From positions 1,402,001 through 1,466,000 of the forward strand of contig OX345647.1 of NCBI GenBank assembly GCA_947044365.1: a stretch of DNA of 64,000 nucleotides. The letters are read 5' to 3'. Shown here piece by piece: positions 1 through 11,879 of the stretch; within the stretch, counting starts at the first letter, position 1; each line of letters starts with the position of its first letter. The notes under the pieces were generated by a model. The model was given only the letters and a program-made list of their open reading frames with translations. It did no database searches and was not told the DNA's origin. A program made the translations under genes and the position numbers. This DNA is from Petrosia ficiformis (Eukaryota > Porifera > Demospongiae > Haplosclerida > Petrosiidae).

Positions 1-1580
1 TTGTGGTCCTTAATATGTTTCCAGTTCTTTAGTTGAAACCTTGTAGTCATTACTATGTTTCCAGTTCTTCGGTTGAAACCTTGTGTCATTACTATGTTTC
101 CAGTTCTTCAGTTGAAACCTTGTAGTCATTACTATGTTTCCAGTTCTTTGGGTAAAACCTTGTGGTCCTTAATATGTTTCCAGTTCTTTAGTTGAAACCT
201 TGTAGTCATTACTATGTTTCCAGTTCTTTGGGTGTAACCTTGTAGTTATTACTATGTTTCCAGTTCTTCGGGTGAAACCTTGTGGTTATTATTATGTTCT
301 CAGTTCTTTAGCTGAAATCTCGTGGTCATTGCTAATTTGCTATGTTTCCAGTTCTTTAGTTGAAACCTTGTAGTCATTACTATGTTTCCAGTTCTTCAGT
401 TAAAACCTTGTAGTCATTACTATGTTTCCAGTTCTTTGGGTGTAACCTTGTAGTCATTACTATGTTTCCAGTTCTTTGGGTGTAACCTTGTAGTCATTAC
501 TATGTTTTCAGTTCTTTGGATGAAACCTTGTGGTCATTAATACATGTATGTTTCCAGTTCTTTAGTTGAAACCTTGTAGTCATTACTATGTTTCCAGTTC
601 TTCGGTTGAAACCTTGTGTCATTACTATGTTTCCAGTTCTTCAGTTGAAACCTTGTAGTCATTACTATGTTTCCAGTTCTTTGGGTAAAACCTTGTGGTC
701 CTTAATATGTTTCCAGTTCTTTAGTTGAAACCTTGTAGTCATTACTATGTTTCCAGTTCTTCGGGTGTAACCTTGTAGTTATTACTATGTTTCCAGTTCT
801 TCGGGTGAAACCTTGTGGTTATTATTATGTTCTCAGTTCTTTAGCTGAAATCTCGTGGTCATTGCTAATTTGCTATGTTTCCAGTTCTTTAGTTGAAACC
901 TTGTAGTCATTACTATGTTTCCAGTTCTTCAGTTAAAACCTTGTAGTCATTACTATGTTTCCAGTTCTTTGGGTGTAACCTTGTAGTCATTACTATGTTT
1001 CCAGTTCTTTGGGTGTAACCTTGTAGTCATTACTATGTTTTCAGTTCTTTGGATGAAACCTTGTGGTCATTAATACATGTATGTTTCCAGTTCTTTAGTT
1101 GAAACCTTGTAGTCATTACTATGTTTCCAGTTCTTTGGGTGTAACCTTGTAGTCATTACTATGTTTCCAGTACTTCAGGTGAAACCTTGTAGTCATTACT
1201 ATGTTTTCAGTTCTTTGGATGAAACCTTGTGGTCATTAATACATGTATGTTTCCAGTTCTTTAGTTGAAACCTTGTAGTCATTACTATGTTTCCAGTTCT
1301 TCGGGTGTAACCTTGTAGTCATTACTATGTTTTCAGTTCTTTGTGTGAAACCTTGTGGTCATTAATGTTTCCAGTTCTTTAGTTGAAACCTCGTAGTCAT
1401 TACTATGTTTCCAGTTCTTCAGGTGTAACCTTGTAGTCATTATTATGTTTTCAGTTCTTTGGGTGAAACCTTGTGGTCATTAATATGTTTCCAGTTGTTT
1501 AGTTGAAACCTTGTAGTCATTACTATGTTTACAGTTCTTCAGTTGAAATCTCATGGTCATTAGTATGTTCCCAGTTCTTT
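1..1580. repeat. Minisatellite of ~38-40-bp units
   Basis: About 40 diverged units sharing the cores 'atgtttccagttctt' and 'aaccttgtagtcatta' run from the window edge to about 1580. A higher-order duplication is visible: the block starting near 14 recurs almost identically near 548, a period of about 534 bp. The array ends about 220 bp upstream of the first death-domain gene and is absent upstream of its paralogue. It begins before the window. Confidence 0.95.
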
Positions 1581-1798
1581 TACTAAAAAAATTGATGCCC
1601 AGATGTTTTCCATCATAATCTCACAACTTTAAAGCAATGTACTCTCTACTAAATTGTACAAGTGTGGATGAAAATTTTTATGACAGATTATAATTTGTTT
1701 TGTTTCATATAAGTAATATGTGTGTATATAATTGTTATATGAGTAAATTAGGTATGCACTTGACTATGAAGGTGTGGTGTGATAGTTTCCTGAGAAAC

Positions 1799-2581
1799 AT
1801 GTCTGACCGAATTGCTCTTCCAACTGTTGATCTGTTCACATCAGAGTTAGAATCTGTTGGTCCTAAATGGTATGATCTTGGCGTTTTCTTAGGTGTATCT
1901 ACTCATAAATTGGATGTTATTGGAAAGTATCATGGGAGTGAAGGAACTCAGAGATGTTTAATCGAATTGTTCAAATGTTTCCATTCCCGTACTAGACCAG
2001 TTACTTGGAATGATATTGTTGATGCTCTAACAAAGATGCACAACAACTACCTTGCTGAATGTATATGTCACAAGCTAGTTCAGACTAACTCATCATTATC
2101 TCCCCTATCACCATCACACAGTGAGGAACATAACTGTGAAGAAGCAGGGAGTGACTCACAAGGGATAGATACTGTGAGTGAAATACATCACAAGAAACGT
2201 ATATATATTGATAAAATTATTAGCAATGAGTTTAATAAAATAATTACTAGTTTTGCAAGCTTAGTACTAGAAATTAAACTAGTGCTACAGAAAAAGTCAG
2301 TTCCACTTCATAATCTGCAGGTTCTCTTACAAGAGGTTTATGAGATAGAACCTCTCTCAACAGATGAAGCCACTCTTGATAAAGTTTTTTCAAGAATGCG
2401 TCAACATTATTGTTTTCTTAATTATCGCGTTTTTGCTTGTCTTGTAGATAAGTTTCTTAGCAATAAAAAATCTCTACAACAGCTTCTTGTAGATTATACA
2501 AACAAGCTTGAGAAATTCAAGGAGTCTGATAATAAGAGATCTTATGAAACTCATAAAAGAGAAGAGAGATTTGTGTGGTGA
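1799..2581 (+). CDS. Death-domain protein, N-terminal half of DD-ankyrin paralogue 1 (frameshifted)
   Basis: The frame opens with MSDRIALPTVDLF and encodes 260 residues. An in-frame extension upstream has no match in the paralogue, so I take ATG 1799. Residues ~10-92 have the death-domain pattern (KWYDLGVFLGVS, LDVI, LIELFKCF, VTWNDIVDALTKM), a six-helix adaptor fold used for homotypic interactions in cytoplasmic signalling. A Ser/Glu-rich linker follows, then a helical region (~135-250) with the motif MRQHYCFLNYRV. The frame ends at 2581 with an out-of-frame tail, because 2 bp present in the paralogue are missing near 2525-2536; the natural continuation is read in another frame from ~2544. 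No intron is seen. Function is unproven; by family it is probably an intracellular receptor or adaptor. Confidence 0.8.
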   Translation: MSDRIALPTVDLFTSELESVGPKWYDLGVFLGVSTHKLDVIGKYHGSEGTQRCLIELFKCFHSRTRPVTWNDIVDALTKMHNNYLAECICHKLVQTNSSLSPLSPSHSEEHNCEEAGSDSQGIDTVSEIHHKKRIYIDKIISNEFNKIITSFASLVLEIKLVLQKKSVPLHNLQVLLQEVYEIEPLSTDEATLDKVFSRMRQHYCFLNYRVFACLVDKFLSNKKSLQQLLVDYTNKLEKFKESDNKRSYETHKREERFVW

Positions 2582-5249
2582 TCATAAAATAATACAATTA
2601 AAAACACGTGATTTTTGGGGTAAAGTCCCGCTGAGTAAGTTTGAGAGGCTAGCAAAGCTAATATTTCATAATCTATATGATTGCGCTGCACAAATTAGAA
2701 TAGAAGATGGTTGTATTTGTGTTAGCTGGGTAATTCCCTATATTGATACAAGTGTATTGGTCACAGTGTCTCCCGATCTCCTGAAAGTTGTAGGTGTGAT
2801 ATCTGTCAAGATAGATGATAGGGTACTATATGAAGGACTTAATGAAGGGTGCCACATCCTGGAATCAGCATTCTTACAAGCTATCAAGGTAGGAAATGTA
2901 ACAGCTATTGAGCTTCTTCTAGCGATAAGTACATACCCGAGTGAGTTAGCTAAAATGGCAATATATGACGGGTTGACTCCTCTTATGATAGGTAGTGGGA
3001 ATGGTCATATTGCAGTTGTTGAGCTACTGTTGAAGGCCAAAGATGATCCTAATGCTTGTTTGAGGGATGGGGCAACAGCTATATATATAGCTAGTGAGAA
3101 TGGTCATTCTGTTGTCATCTCTACTCTTCTTAAATCTGGTGCTGATCCTAATATGGCAAGACGCAATGGGTCGACTCCTCTTATGATAGGTAGTCAGGAA
3201 GGTCACAATGAAGTTGTTAAGGTACTATTGAAAGCGAAAGGTAATCCTAATGTTCGTTTAATGGATGGGGCAACAGCTATTTATATAGCTAGTCAGAATG
3301 GTCATTTTGTTGTCGTCTTTACTCTTCTTGCATCTGGTGCTAATCCTAATATAGCAAAACATAATGGGTGGACTCCTGTTATGATAGGTAGTCAGGAAGG
3401 TCATAATGAGGTTGTTCACTTACTGTTGAAGGCCAAAGCTAATCCTAATGCTTGTTTAATGGATGGTACAACAGCTATTTATATAGCTAGTCAGAATGGT
3501 CATTCTGTTGTCGTCTCTACTCTTCTTAAATTCGGCGCTGATCTTAATATTGCAGATATTAATGGGTGGACTCCTCTTATGATAGGTAGCGAGGGAGGTC
3601 ATAATGAGGTTGTTGAGTTACTGTTGACAGCCAAAGTTAATCCTAACACTTATTCAAATGATCAGACGACAGCTATTTATTTGGCTACTCAAAATGGTCA
3701 TTCTGTTGTCGTCTCTACCCTTCTTGCATCTGGTGCTGATCCTAATTTAGCAAATAGTAGTCGATGGACTCCTCTTATGATAGGTACTCAGGAAGGTGAT
3801 ACTGAGGTTGTTGAGTTACTATTGAAGGCAAAAGCTGATCCTAATATGTGCTTACCTAATGGAAATACAGCTCTTTATATGGCTAGTGAGAACGGTCACT
3901 CTCTTATTGTCTCTACCCTTCTTACATCTGGTGCTGATCCTGATATGCCAAACGGTAATGGGTGGACTCCTCTTATGATAGGTAGTCAAAATCATCATAA
4001 TGCAGTTGTTGAGCTACTGTTGAAGGCCAAAGCTAATCCTAATGCTCGTTTAAATGATTGGACAACAGCTATTTATATAGCTAGTGAGAATGGTTATTCT
4101 GCAGTTGTGTCTATTCTTCTTGCATCTGGTGCTGATCCTAATATAGCAACAAGTAATGGGTGTACTCCTCTTATAATAGGTAGTTATCGGGGTCATAACG
4201 CAGTAGTTAAGCTACTGTTGAAAGCCACAGTTAATCCTAATTCTTGCACCGAGGATGGGGCAACAGCTATTTACATGGCTAGCTGGAATTGTCACTCTAT
4301 TGTTGTCTCTACCCTTCTTGCATCTGGTGTTGATCCTAATTTGGCAACATATGATGGTTGGACTCCTCTTATGATAGGTAGTCAGAATGATGATAAAGAG
4401 GTTGTCAAGTTGCTATTAAAGTCCAAAGTTGACCTAAATGCTTGTAATGATAAAGGAGCAACAGCTATTTATATTGGAAGTCAGAATGGTCATTCTGTTA
4501 TTGTCTCTATCCTTATAGAATTTGGCGCTGATCCTAATTTGGCAGAAAAAAATGGAGTTACTCCACTTATGATAGCTAGTACAAACGGTCATAACGCGGT
4601 TGTGGAACTACTGTTGCAGGCCAAAGTTGATCCTAATGCTTGTAACAATAATGGAGCAACTGCTTTATTTTTAGGTAGTCAGAATGGTCATTCTGTGGTT
4701 GTGTCTACCCTTCTCAAATCTGGTGCTGATCCTAACATAGGAAGACGTACAAATGATTGGACTCCTCTTATGATAGCTAGTGGCAAAGGTCATACCGAGG
4801 TAGTAAAGCAGTTGATAGAACAGGGTGATATTAATATTAATTATCAAGCAGTAGCAGGTATTACAGCACTTCATCTTGCTTCACAATATGGTCATATTGA
4901 TATTGTGAGAGTTCTTCTTGAATCAAGTGCTGATTCCAGTTTAGTTGATAGTAAAGGTGAGTCTCCAGTCGCTTATGCTTCTCTATATGGTCATCATGAT
5001 GTTGTGAAAGTATTCAATAAATTTAGACCTTTGGTTGAATGTTTTAGATCCATCTCACAACTATCAATAACTAGCACTAGTACAGGAGACACTGGGTTTT
5101 ATGAAGGTGAAGATGATGGCAGGTCTATTACTACAGAATTGTCTAGTTTTAGTGAAGATCGAATGTCTTTAATTAGTAATCCTGTAACTACCAAACCTAT
5201 CGAAAGAGTAATTGAAACTGATGATGACGAACAAGTCACTTCAAACTAG
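2544..5249 (+). CDS. Ankyrin-repeat half of DD-ankyrin paralogue 1 (21 repeats)
   Basis: This frame continues the preceding one after a 2-bp deletion; ATG 2544 is the first in-frame ATG (901 aa), but it is probably internal to an ancestral single protein. A conserved linker (TRDFWGKVPLSKFERLAK, then CICVSWVIPYID) precedes 21 ankyrin repeats starting at 2967. The first 18 are exactly 33 residues (99 bp) each and alternate two types, A (NGWTPLMIGSQEGHNEVVEL) and B (DGATAIYIASQNGHSVVVST), so the true period is 66 residues. The last three repeats (from 4749) are non-alternating caps. A Ser/Asp-rich tail ends at 5249. Ankyrin solenoids bind proteins; with the death domain this suggests ligand sensing, which is inference. 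It may be a pseudogene unless the frame is restored. Confidence 0.85.
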   Translation: MKLIKEKRDLCGDHKIIQLKTRDFWGKVPLSKFERLAKLIFHNLYDCAAQIRIEDGCICVSWVIPYIDTSVLVTVSPDLLKVVGVISVKIDDRVLYEGLNEGCHILESAFLQAIKVGNVTAIELLLAISTYPSELAKMAIYDGLTPLMIGSGNGHIAVVELLLKAKDDPNACLRDGATAIYIASENGHSVVISTLLKSGADPNMARRNGSTPLMIGSQEGHNEVVKVLLKAKGNPNVRLMDGATAIYIASQNGHFVVVFTLLASGANPNIAKHNGWTPVMIGSQEGHNEVVHLLLKAKANPNACLMDGTTAIYIASQNGHSVVVSTLLKFGADLNIADINGWTPLMIGSEGGHNEVVELLLTAKVNPNTYSNDQTTAIYLATQNGHSVVVSTLLASGADPNLANSSRWTPLMIGTQEGDTEVVELLLKAKADPNMCLPNGNTALYMASENGHSLIVSTLLTSGADPDMPNGNGWTPLMIGSQNHHNAVVELLLKAKANPNARLNDWTTAIYIASENGYSAVVSILLASGADPNIATSNGCTPLIIGSYRGHNAVVKLLLKATVNPNSCTEDGATAIYMASWNCHSIVVSTLLASGVDPNLATYDGWTPLMIGSQNDDKEVVKLLLKSKVDLNACNDKGATAIYIGSQNGHSVIVSILIEFGADPNLAEKNGVTPLMIASTNGHNAVVELLLQAKVDPNACNNNGATALFLGSQNGHSVVVSTLLKSGADPNIGRRTNDWTPLMIASGKGHTEVVKQLIEQGDININYQAVAGITALHLASQYGHIDIVRVLLESSADSSLVDSKGESPVAYASLYGHHDVVKVFNKFRPLVECFRSISQLSITSTSTGDTGFYEGEDDGRSITTELSSFSEDRMSLISNPVTTKPIERVIETDDDEQVTSN

Positions 5250-6250
5250 TTTATTCTCAAGATATAATTCTTATTCTCTTGTAGTATAGTATATTTCCAG
5301 TTCATCTTATATATCACTATTGACTACATATATCATACCAGTTATAAACTTTAGTATTTTCTCCTATCATATCAGATATACATACGAATACTACACAATG
5401 GATATTACAATCACACTTCAGAAAAATCCTCAACTCGCAAAACTTACTAGTATACAAATAAGAAATTAAACATAATAGACATAGTAACATGTGTTTATCA
5501 TAAATGTCTTCAGTAAATATTTCTTGACATAGTTCTTCTCTTTTACGATTTCTTCTATTTTACAATTTCTTCTCTTTTACGGTTTCTTGTCTTGTACAAA
5601 TTGCTTTGGCTTTGCCTATCATAATATTTAGAAACTTTACTATTTTCACATACGATGTCGGAAATGTTTTGACATTATAAATTATAACATCACATTTTAA
5701 AGACACAAACGGTATTGAACAATGGTCGTATGAAGGACAACACACTTTACAAAGGTATCCAGTTAGATGATGATCTCATCAGTGGAGTAACTGAACAATG
5801 GCTGTGTAAAGAAGAGCATACTTTACAAAAGTATCCAGTTGGTTGATGACCTTATCAGTGGAGTACGGACAGAACAATTATCAGAAGAACACATTAGTGG
5901 TATATCTAGTATTTGATTAAACCTACTATCAAACTACAACAGATCAGTCTGAGAAGTGAGTGGTAATATGTTAATTATCATTTACTCATCAGTATATTCA
6001 TTATCTATATACAGGTCTATTATTTAATTCACATGTATATTCATCTATCCATGTATCCATTTGTCCATTTACCTGTCTGTTCTGATTTTTTGTATCTGTA
6101 GCTATCTATTCATCACTTTTTTATTCCTATACTCAGACTTAAAGATGATGTAGAGTTTGATGTACTGATAAAAGCATTGCTAGCAAAAGCAACAGTGGAC
6201 ACTATAGAATTGATACATGTAATAATGAGATAAAGTTTTGGAATGTAAGT
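5250..6250. other. 3' flank of paralogue 1, duplicated behind paralogue 2
   Basis: There is no convincing coding sequence. Most of it aligns by eye with 17020-17640 (shared stretches such as 'tatagtatatttcca' and 'acatgtgtttatcataaatg'), so the duplication that made the two genes included at least 600 bp of 3' flank. It may contain the 3' UTR. Confidence 0.7.
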
Positions 6251-6261
6251 ATGTGCATGTA

Positions 6262-6570
6262 TGTAAAATTATATGTATGTAATACTGTGTATGTAATACT
6301 ATGTATGTAATACTGTGTATGTAATACTATGTATGTAATACTATGTATGTAATACTATGTATGTAATACAAAGTATGTAATACTATGTATGTAATACTAT
6401 GTATGTAATACAAAGTATGTAATACTATGTATGTAATACTATGTAGTATGTAATACTATGTATGTAATACTATGTATGTAATACAAAGTATGTAATACTA
6501 TGTATGTAATACTATGTATGTAATACTATGTATGTAATACTATGTATGTGATACTATGTATGTAAGTGTA
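6262..6570. repeat. 14-bp minisatellite
   Basis: Roughly 20 copies of tatgtatgtaatac, with variants such as 'acaaagtatgtaat'. No coding function is visible. Confidence 0.9.
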
Positions 6571-6924
6571 AATATAATTATATGTACAAATGTATGTGCA
6601 TACAGATATATATTCATCAATTCACAATTTGTTTCATCTATTCATGTGTCCATTTGTCCATTTACCTATCCATTCGTCCACTAATCCTCTCGCTATCCAT
6701 TCATTACTTATATATTTTTCTATTTAGACTGAAGAAGTTGATGAACAAATGGTACCATCATTATTCATGTACTTCCATTCTCTGAGGCAAATCCAATAGC
6801 ACTGAAGGTTTCTGAAGTTCATGTACAGATAAAAACTTCAGAGGCAAATCCAGTAGTACTATACGCTATAAAACTAATCTCGACAGTGTGAAAGATATCT
6901 CTTCACCTCATGTTTTGTACTCAC

Positions 6925-8610
6925 ATGAGTATTGATGATGCATTCACAAATATATCAATCAAGTACTCTCATCTGTATTGATCAAGTACTCACAATTCTA
7001 TCGATGAAGCAACTCTCATCTGTATCGATCAAGTACTCGTGTATCAATCAAGTACTCACGTCTATGAATCAAGTACTCATGTGTATAGATCAAATACTCG
7101 CATGTACGTCGATCAAGTACTCACAATTCTATCGACGAAGCAACTCTCATTTGTCTCGATCAAGTACTCGTCTATCAATCAAGTACTCACGTCTATCAAT
7201 TAAGTACTTAAATGTGTATAGATCAAATACCCACATGTATGTCAATCAAGTACTGACAATTCTATCGAAAAAGCAACTCTCATCTGTATCAATCAAGTAC
7301 TCAAATGTGTATCAATCAAGTACTCCCATATACATCGATGAAGCAACTCTCGTCTGTATTGATCAAGTACTGACGTATCATTCAAGTACTCACGTCTATG
7401 AATCGAGTACTCGTGTATAAATCAAATACTAGCATGTACGTCGATCAAGTACTCACAATACTATTGGTGAAGCAACTCTCTTCTGTATTGATCAAGTACT
7501 GACATATCAATCAAGTACTCATGTATATAGATCAAATACTACCATGTACGTCGATCAAGTACTCACAATTCTATTGATGAAGCAACTCTCGTCTGTATCG
7601 ATCAAGTACTCACGTCTATCAATCATGTACTCAAATGTGTATAGATCAAGTACTCACAATTCTATCGAAGAAGCAACTCTCATCTGTATTGATCAAGTAC
7701 TGACGTATCAATCAAGTACTCACATCTATCAATCGAGTACTCATGTATATAGATCAAATACTAGCATGTACGTTGATCAAGTACTCACAATTCTATTGAC
7801 GAAGCAACTCTTGTCTGTACCGATCAAGTACTCATGTCTATCAATCAAGTACTCAAATGTGTATAGATCAAGTACTCACAATTCTATCGAAGAAGCAACT
7901 CTCATCTGTATTGATCAAGTACTGACGTATCAATCAAGTACTCACATCTATCAATCGAGTACTCATGTATATAGATCAATTACTAGCATGTACGTTGATC
8001 AAGTACTCACAATACTATCGATGAAGCAACTCTCATCTGTATTGATCAAGTACTGACATATCATTCAAGTACTCATGTTTATGAATCGAGTACTTATGTG
8101 TATAGATCAAATGCTAGCATGTACGTCGATCAAGTACTCACAATACTATCGATGAAGCAACTCTCGACTGTATTGATCAAGTACTGACGTATCATTCAAG
8201 TACTCACGTCTATGAATCAAGTATTAATTAAGTATTCAAATATGTAACGATTCAGTACTCACATATATGTCAATGAAGCAACTCTCATCTGTATCGATCA
8301 AGTGCCCATGTATTGATCAGGTACTAGTGTATCAATCAAGTACTTGCGTCTATCAATCAAGTACTCAATTGTGTACAGATCATGTACTCACAATTGTATT
8401 GACAAAGAAATTCTCATCTGTATTGATCAATTACTCACATATATCTCCATCAAGTACTCACGTCTGTCCATCATGTATATCAATCAAGTACTCACATGGG
8501 TATCGATCAAGCACTCATACCTTTCAATCTTGTGTGTCAATCGAGTATTCACTTGTATTGATCAAGAATTCATATTTGTATCAACGAAGCAACTCTCATC
8601 TGTGTCAGGA
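6925..8610. repeat. ATCAAGTACT minisatellite with ~131-bp higher-order unit
   Basis: The core 'atcaagtactcac' recurs every 15-30 bp. The marker 'gaagcaactct' recurs at about 7006, 7137, 7269, 7340, 7470, 7579, 7669, 7800, 7890, 8022, 8153 and 8274, giving a ~131-bp higher-order unit with shorter 71-121-bp variants. Open frames through it are repeat artefacts. A related array lies at 17930-18770 behind the second paralogue. Confidence 0.9.
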
Positions 8611-9727
8611 AAACCATCGTTTTAAGGTTATCAATATCCCTAGGATTAACAGCAGTTAGAGCCAATCCTAACTCCTAACCCACTTCCTAACTCCTAACCC
8701 AATTCATAATGCCTAACTCCTCAAGTATCAAGTATTCTTATGCCAATCAAGTACACGTTATTGTAGTTTATCGATGAAGTACTCACAAGTGTATCCATCA
8801 AGTACATATTGTCAGTTCAATTATAATACATGTACCTATTAGTTTATGGTAAGAACAAGTCTCGTTTTCCTATGCGGTCAGTTATCATCATAGTGAACAT
8901 ACCAGTTAAACCTCATTATATTTTGGAAACCTTTTAGTGAGACGTTATATGTATATATATATATATACATAGTAATCCCACTTTTAGCGAGACATAATGT
9001 AATCCTGTAACTCTCTAGTCGCATATTGGACTGAATTATTTCACAAACAATACTAGTATCATAAGGTGTGTTTATATAATATTATTTGTATAATTTACAT
9101 ACACTGTTTACTGTTTGTAGCTAAGTTCTAATATCATATCTTCATATAATTTTATAGATTATAGTACACTACCTAGATATATTGTATTTGGCTCATTTTT
9201 TGTTATACCTATAATTCATACCGTGTAATACATATGCTATTATTTATTATCAACATAATACATATTAGTATAACTGATGAGTCTTATTTGTCAAGCAATG
9301 ACTGACTTCTACCTGTCACTGTCAATTCTCTTATTATAATAATGATTTCTGATTTGTCATGCATTTTTTATGATTTTTTCTATTTCTTTTTGATTACTAA
9401 ACTCTGAAATTTGTTAAAACAAATTAATTATTCATAGCAGCTAAAATTAACTATGAGGTGTGGTAACCAACACAGTTGAAGACTGACCAATGTGAGAAAA
9501 GAGAAGTCTCTCGTTTTGTGAAGGGGGATTCTTGTATTTATAATAAATGAAGTAGGGTTTTATGACAATGCACTGTAAAAATGAACTGGTTATTTTAACC
9601 CTTATTTGGTTGCTGGAGTTTCAATGCTATATTCATAATAAATATTATGCTTGTGAGGTATAAATTCTCATACAATTATTTGTGGAGAACAATGTTATTT
9701 GTTGACAAATTCCACAACTTTGTACTT
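8611..9727. other. Non-coding, no gene recognised
   Basis: AT-rich sequence with a short run of 'ctaactcctaaccca' near 8660-8720 and a TA microsatellite near 8955. I see no splice-linked coding segment. Confidence 0.5.
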
Positions 9728-9788
9728 ATAATAACAAATAATAAGATTTTTAAAAACATTTGTGTATATATATATATATATCTATATC

Positions 9789-9822
<34 letters not shown>

Positions 9823-9861
9823 GTATATACACAAATGTTTTAAAAAATCTTATTATTTGTT
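9728..9861. repeat. Inverted repeat around a TA microsatellite
   Basis: The left arm (aacaaataataagattttt then acatttgtgtatat, 9728-9768) is repeated as its reverse complement at 9822-9861, around a (TA)n core. It could form a hairpin with arms of ~38 bp. It lies directly upstream of the orphan HECT exon. Confidence 0.8.
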
Positions 9862-9934
9862 AACACTACAAAAAGCTGCAATAGTTTCTTGTAAAATAAT
9901 AGTAACTAAAAAAAGTCATGAATTTCATTACCAG

Positions 9935-10006
9935 AGCTATCATGAATTGAAAGAGAAACTGAAACTAGCTATCGAAAATACTGAAGGATTTGAGGGTGTG
10001 GACTAG
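9935..10006 (+). pseudogene. Orphan last exon of a NEDD4-type HECT E3 ligase
   Basis: After an acceptor-like 'tcattaccag', the frame encodes 23 residues ending KLKLAIENTEGFEGVD and a TAG stop. This is the signature C-terminus of NEDD4-family HECT ubiquitin ligases (YxxLxEKLxxAIExxxGFEGVD), where the C-lobe tail is needed for ubiquitin ligation. No other HECT exon, and no catalytic-cysteine segment, could be found in the flanking several kilobases on this strand. It is therefore either a captured or duplicated exon fragment, or a true last exon with a very distant partner. The match is strong for its length; the status as non-functional is inference. Confidence 0.7.
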
Positions 10007-10204
10007 TTACCATGGAAACACATCACTAAAGATTTATTTTAAAAATCTGAAATGCTTATTTAATATCATAAAGATTGTTTTTCATTTATATCTAACATGT
10101 AACAAATCTGGGAAAAGGTCCCTTTTTGAAAATTAGGTCACATATATTAACCTATATCATATCACACTGTACTAACTCTTTAATACATAAAGTGAGATAT
10201 ACTG

Positions 10205-10798
10205 TATAGCGGGTTATTTTTGTTTGGGCTAAATTTAATTTTGTTTCGTATGTTTACTAACTTTACTTAGTTGGATGAAATTTTAACCTACGAATATCAA
10301 TCTTGGAGTTAAATAATTGAGTCTACTCCCGGGCCACACATGTTTTTGTATGTCTGGGCGGTACACTTATTTTCTAATTCTTGTCCACTCTATAACTCTC
10401 ACATTTTAGAAGACTCAAGATTCTAACTTAATTTGCTGCCTCGCTATCAATATGAAGAGAGCGAGGTGAGTGTTTGAAAGTTTAGTAGTCTCATGGGCAA
10501 CTCCCACTCTTCTGTATAACTTCTGCGCTTTAAATAGCAGTGACTTTTAGCTTAGTTAGACAGAATACCTTCTAAGAAAGCTATATATACCAAGAAAATG
10601 CTTGTTAGCTCAGGAAAGCTGCAAGACAAGTGTTTCAAGTTAAAATCTCTTCTGCACCATGCCCACAAAAGAGAATAATTACAAACACAAAATTAATTAT
10701 GGAGATGACAAAACGAAAATATAGGAAAACGAAAATTTGTTCTAAAGCCTATATACAAAATTAACAAAAATTTTCACCAACAAAAATTACCTGCTATA
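10205..10798. mobile_element. MITE-like element, ~594 bp
   Basis: The left end TATAGCGGGTTATTTTTGTT is matched by the reverse complement of the right end, TATAGCAGGTAATTTTTGTT. The interior has no transposase. A related 'gtatagcgggctctt' occurs near 11705. The target duplication is not clear. Confidence 0.7.
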
Positions 10799-11347
10799 TG
10801 GTACTTGATATTAGAATTGTAATTATTATGACTCACAGGGCCATCCATATGATTGCTTTCCCATGGGCTCGAACTGTATTTTTGTGTCACATACGTTTAT
10901 GCAGTGCGCATGTGGTTTAGGAAGTTGCTAGGAAGAAAGCGGCCGGTTGTAAAAACTGCAACAAACAGCTGCTGTAGCAAAGAGACATTATTAAAATGAT
11001 GCAAGAATTTTTAAAAACTAAGTAGCTACGATAGGTTATTCAGTTTCAGACATGATGAAGTCATCAGTACTGATTTGGGTTGTAAGCACTGAAAGACTGT
11101 ACTTCAGTTTCATGAACAATCTGATTTTCAGAGTATAAAGAAAGATGGAGACATTAGTCGGGAATGAGTGATAGCCGCCAGAAAGCAATGTAGGGATACT
11201 CGATATATCTTGTTTTAACTATAATTTGTAGGCCCTTTGTGATACAAAACATTGTTAAGTAAATTATGTACTTATATATACGTGTGTATATATATAACTA
11301 TTTCTAAAGTCACATGAATGAACTTGGACTGTATTTTTCATACTTCA
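10799..11347. other. Non-coding, no gene recognised
   Basis: Contains a somewhat GC-richer patch around 10915-10980 ('aagcggccggttg') but no open coding segment or splice structure that I can support. Confidence 0.4.
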
Positions 11348-11712
11348 ACAAATTATCATAACTGTCAGCTTACTTAGATACAGCAAGGGAATTTAATTTA
11401 ATGTACTATATACACATGCAATATAATATTATACTATAAATATACATTATTTAACTATAAATTATACTATTATATTAATAGTATACAAATTATAGTAGCT
11501 AAGTATTGTGTATATACATGTACTATATAGGACTATAATTTGTTTGTAACTAGAATCATATTATCATAATTATCAACCTGTCAGCTTACTTAAGAAAATG
11601 TAATACAAATACAATTTTATAGTATACTAAAAGCATAATTATATACATTATATGTATATAATATACTATTATATTAATAGTATACAAATCATATAGTAGC
11701 TAAGTATAGCGG
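11348..11712. repeat. Diverged tandem duplication, ~215-bp unit
   Basis: The sequence from 'ctgtcagcttacttag' (~11361) through 'tagtagctaagtat' recurs from ~11578 to 11707. It is very AT-rich. Confidence 0.7.
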
Positions 11713-11879
11713 GCTCTTAATTTAAAAAAACATTCTTCAATGAAAATGAGCATTTTATAATTATGAGTATTATAAATAAAAGAAATGACATTATTAGTGT
11801 ACTTATTACAGCAGCTATTTCATCTGTCTAGTATCTATCCATCAAATCCTTTATTTAAATTATTATGTATCATTCTTGT

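Noticed and set aside
2540..2640. Short intron explaining the frame break in paralogue 1
   Set aside because: The equivalent GT...AG pair does not restore the frame here, and the region is conserved as protein with paralogue 2.
6932..8659. Open frames rich in Ser/Ile/Lys/Tyr over the ATCAAGTACT array
   Set aside because: They follow the minisatellite unit exactly, have no homology signature, and related arrays lie outside genes.
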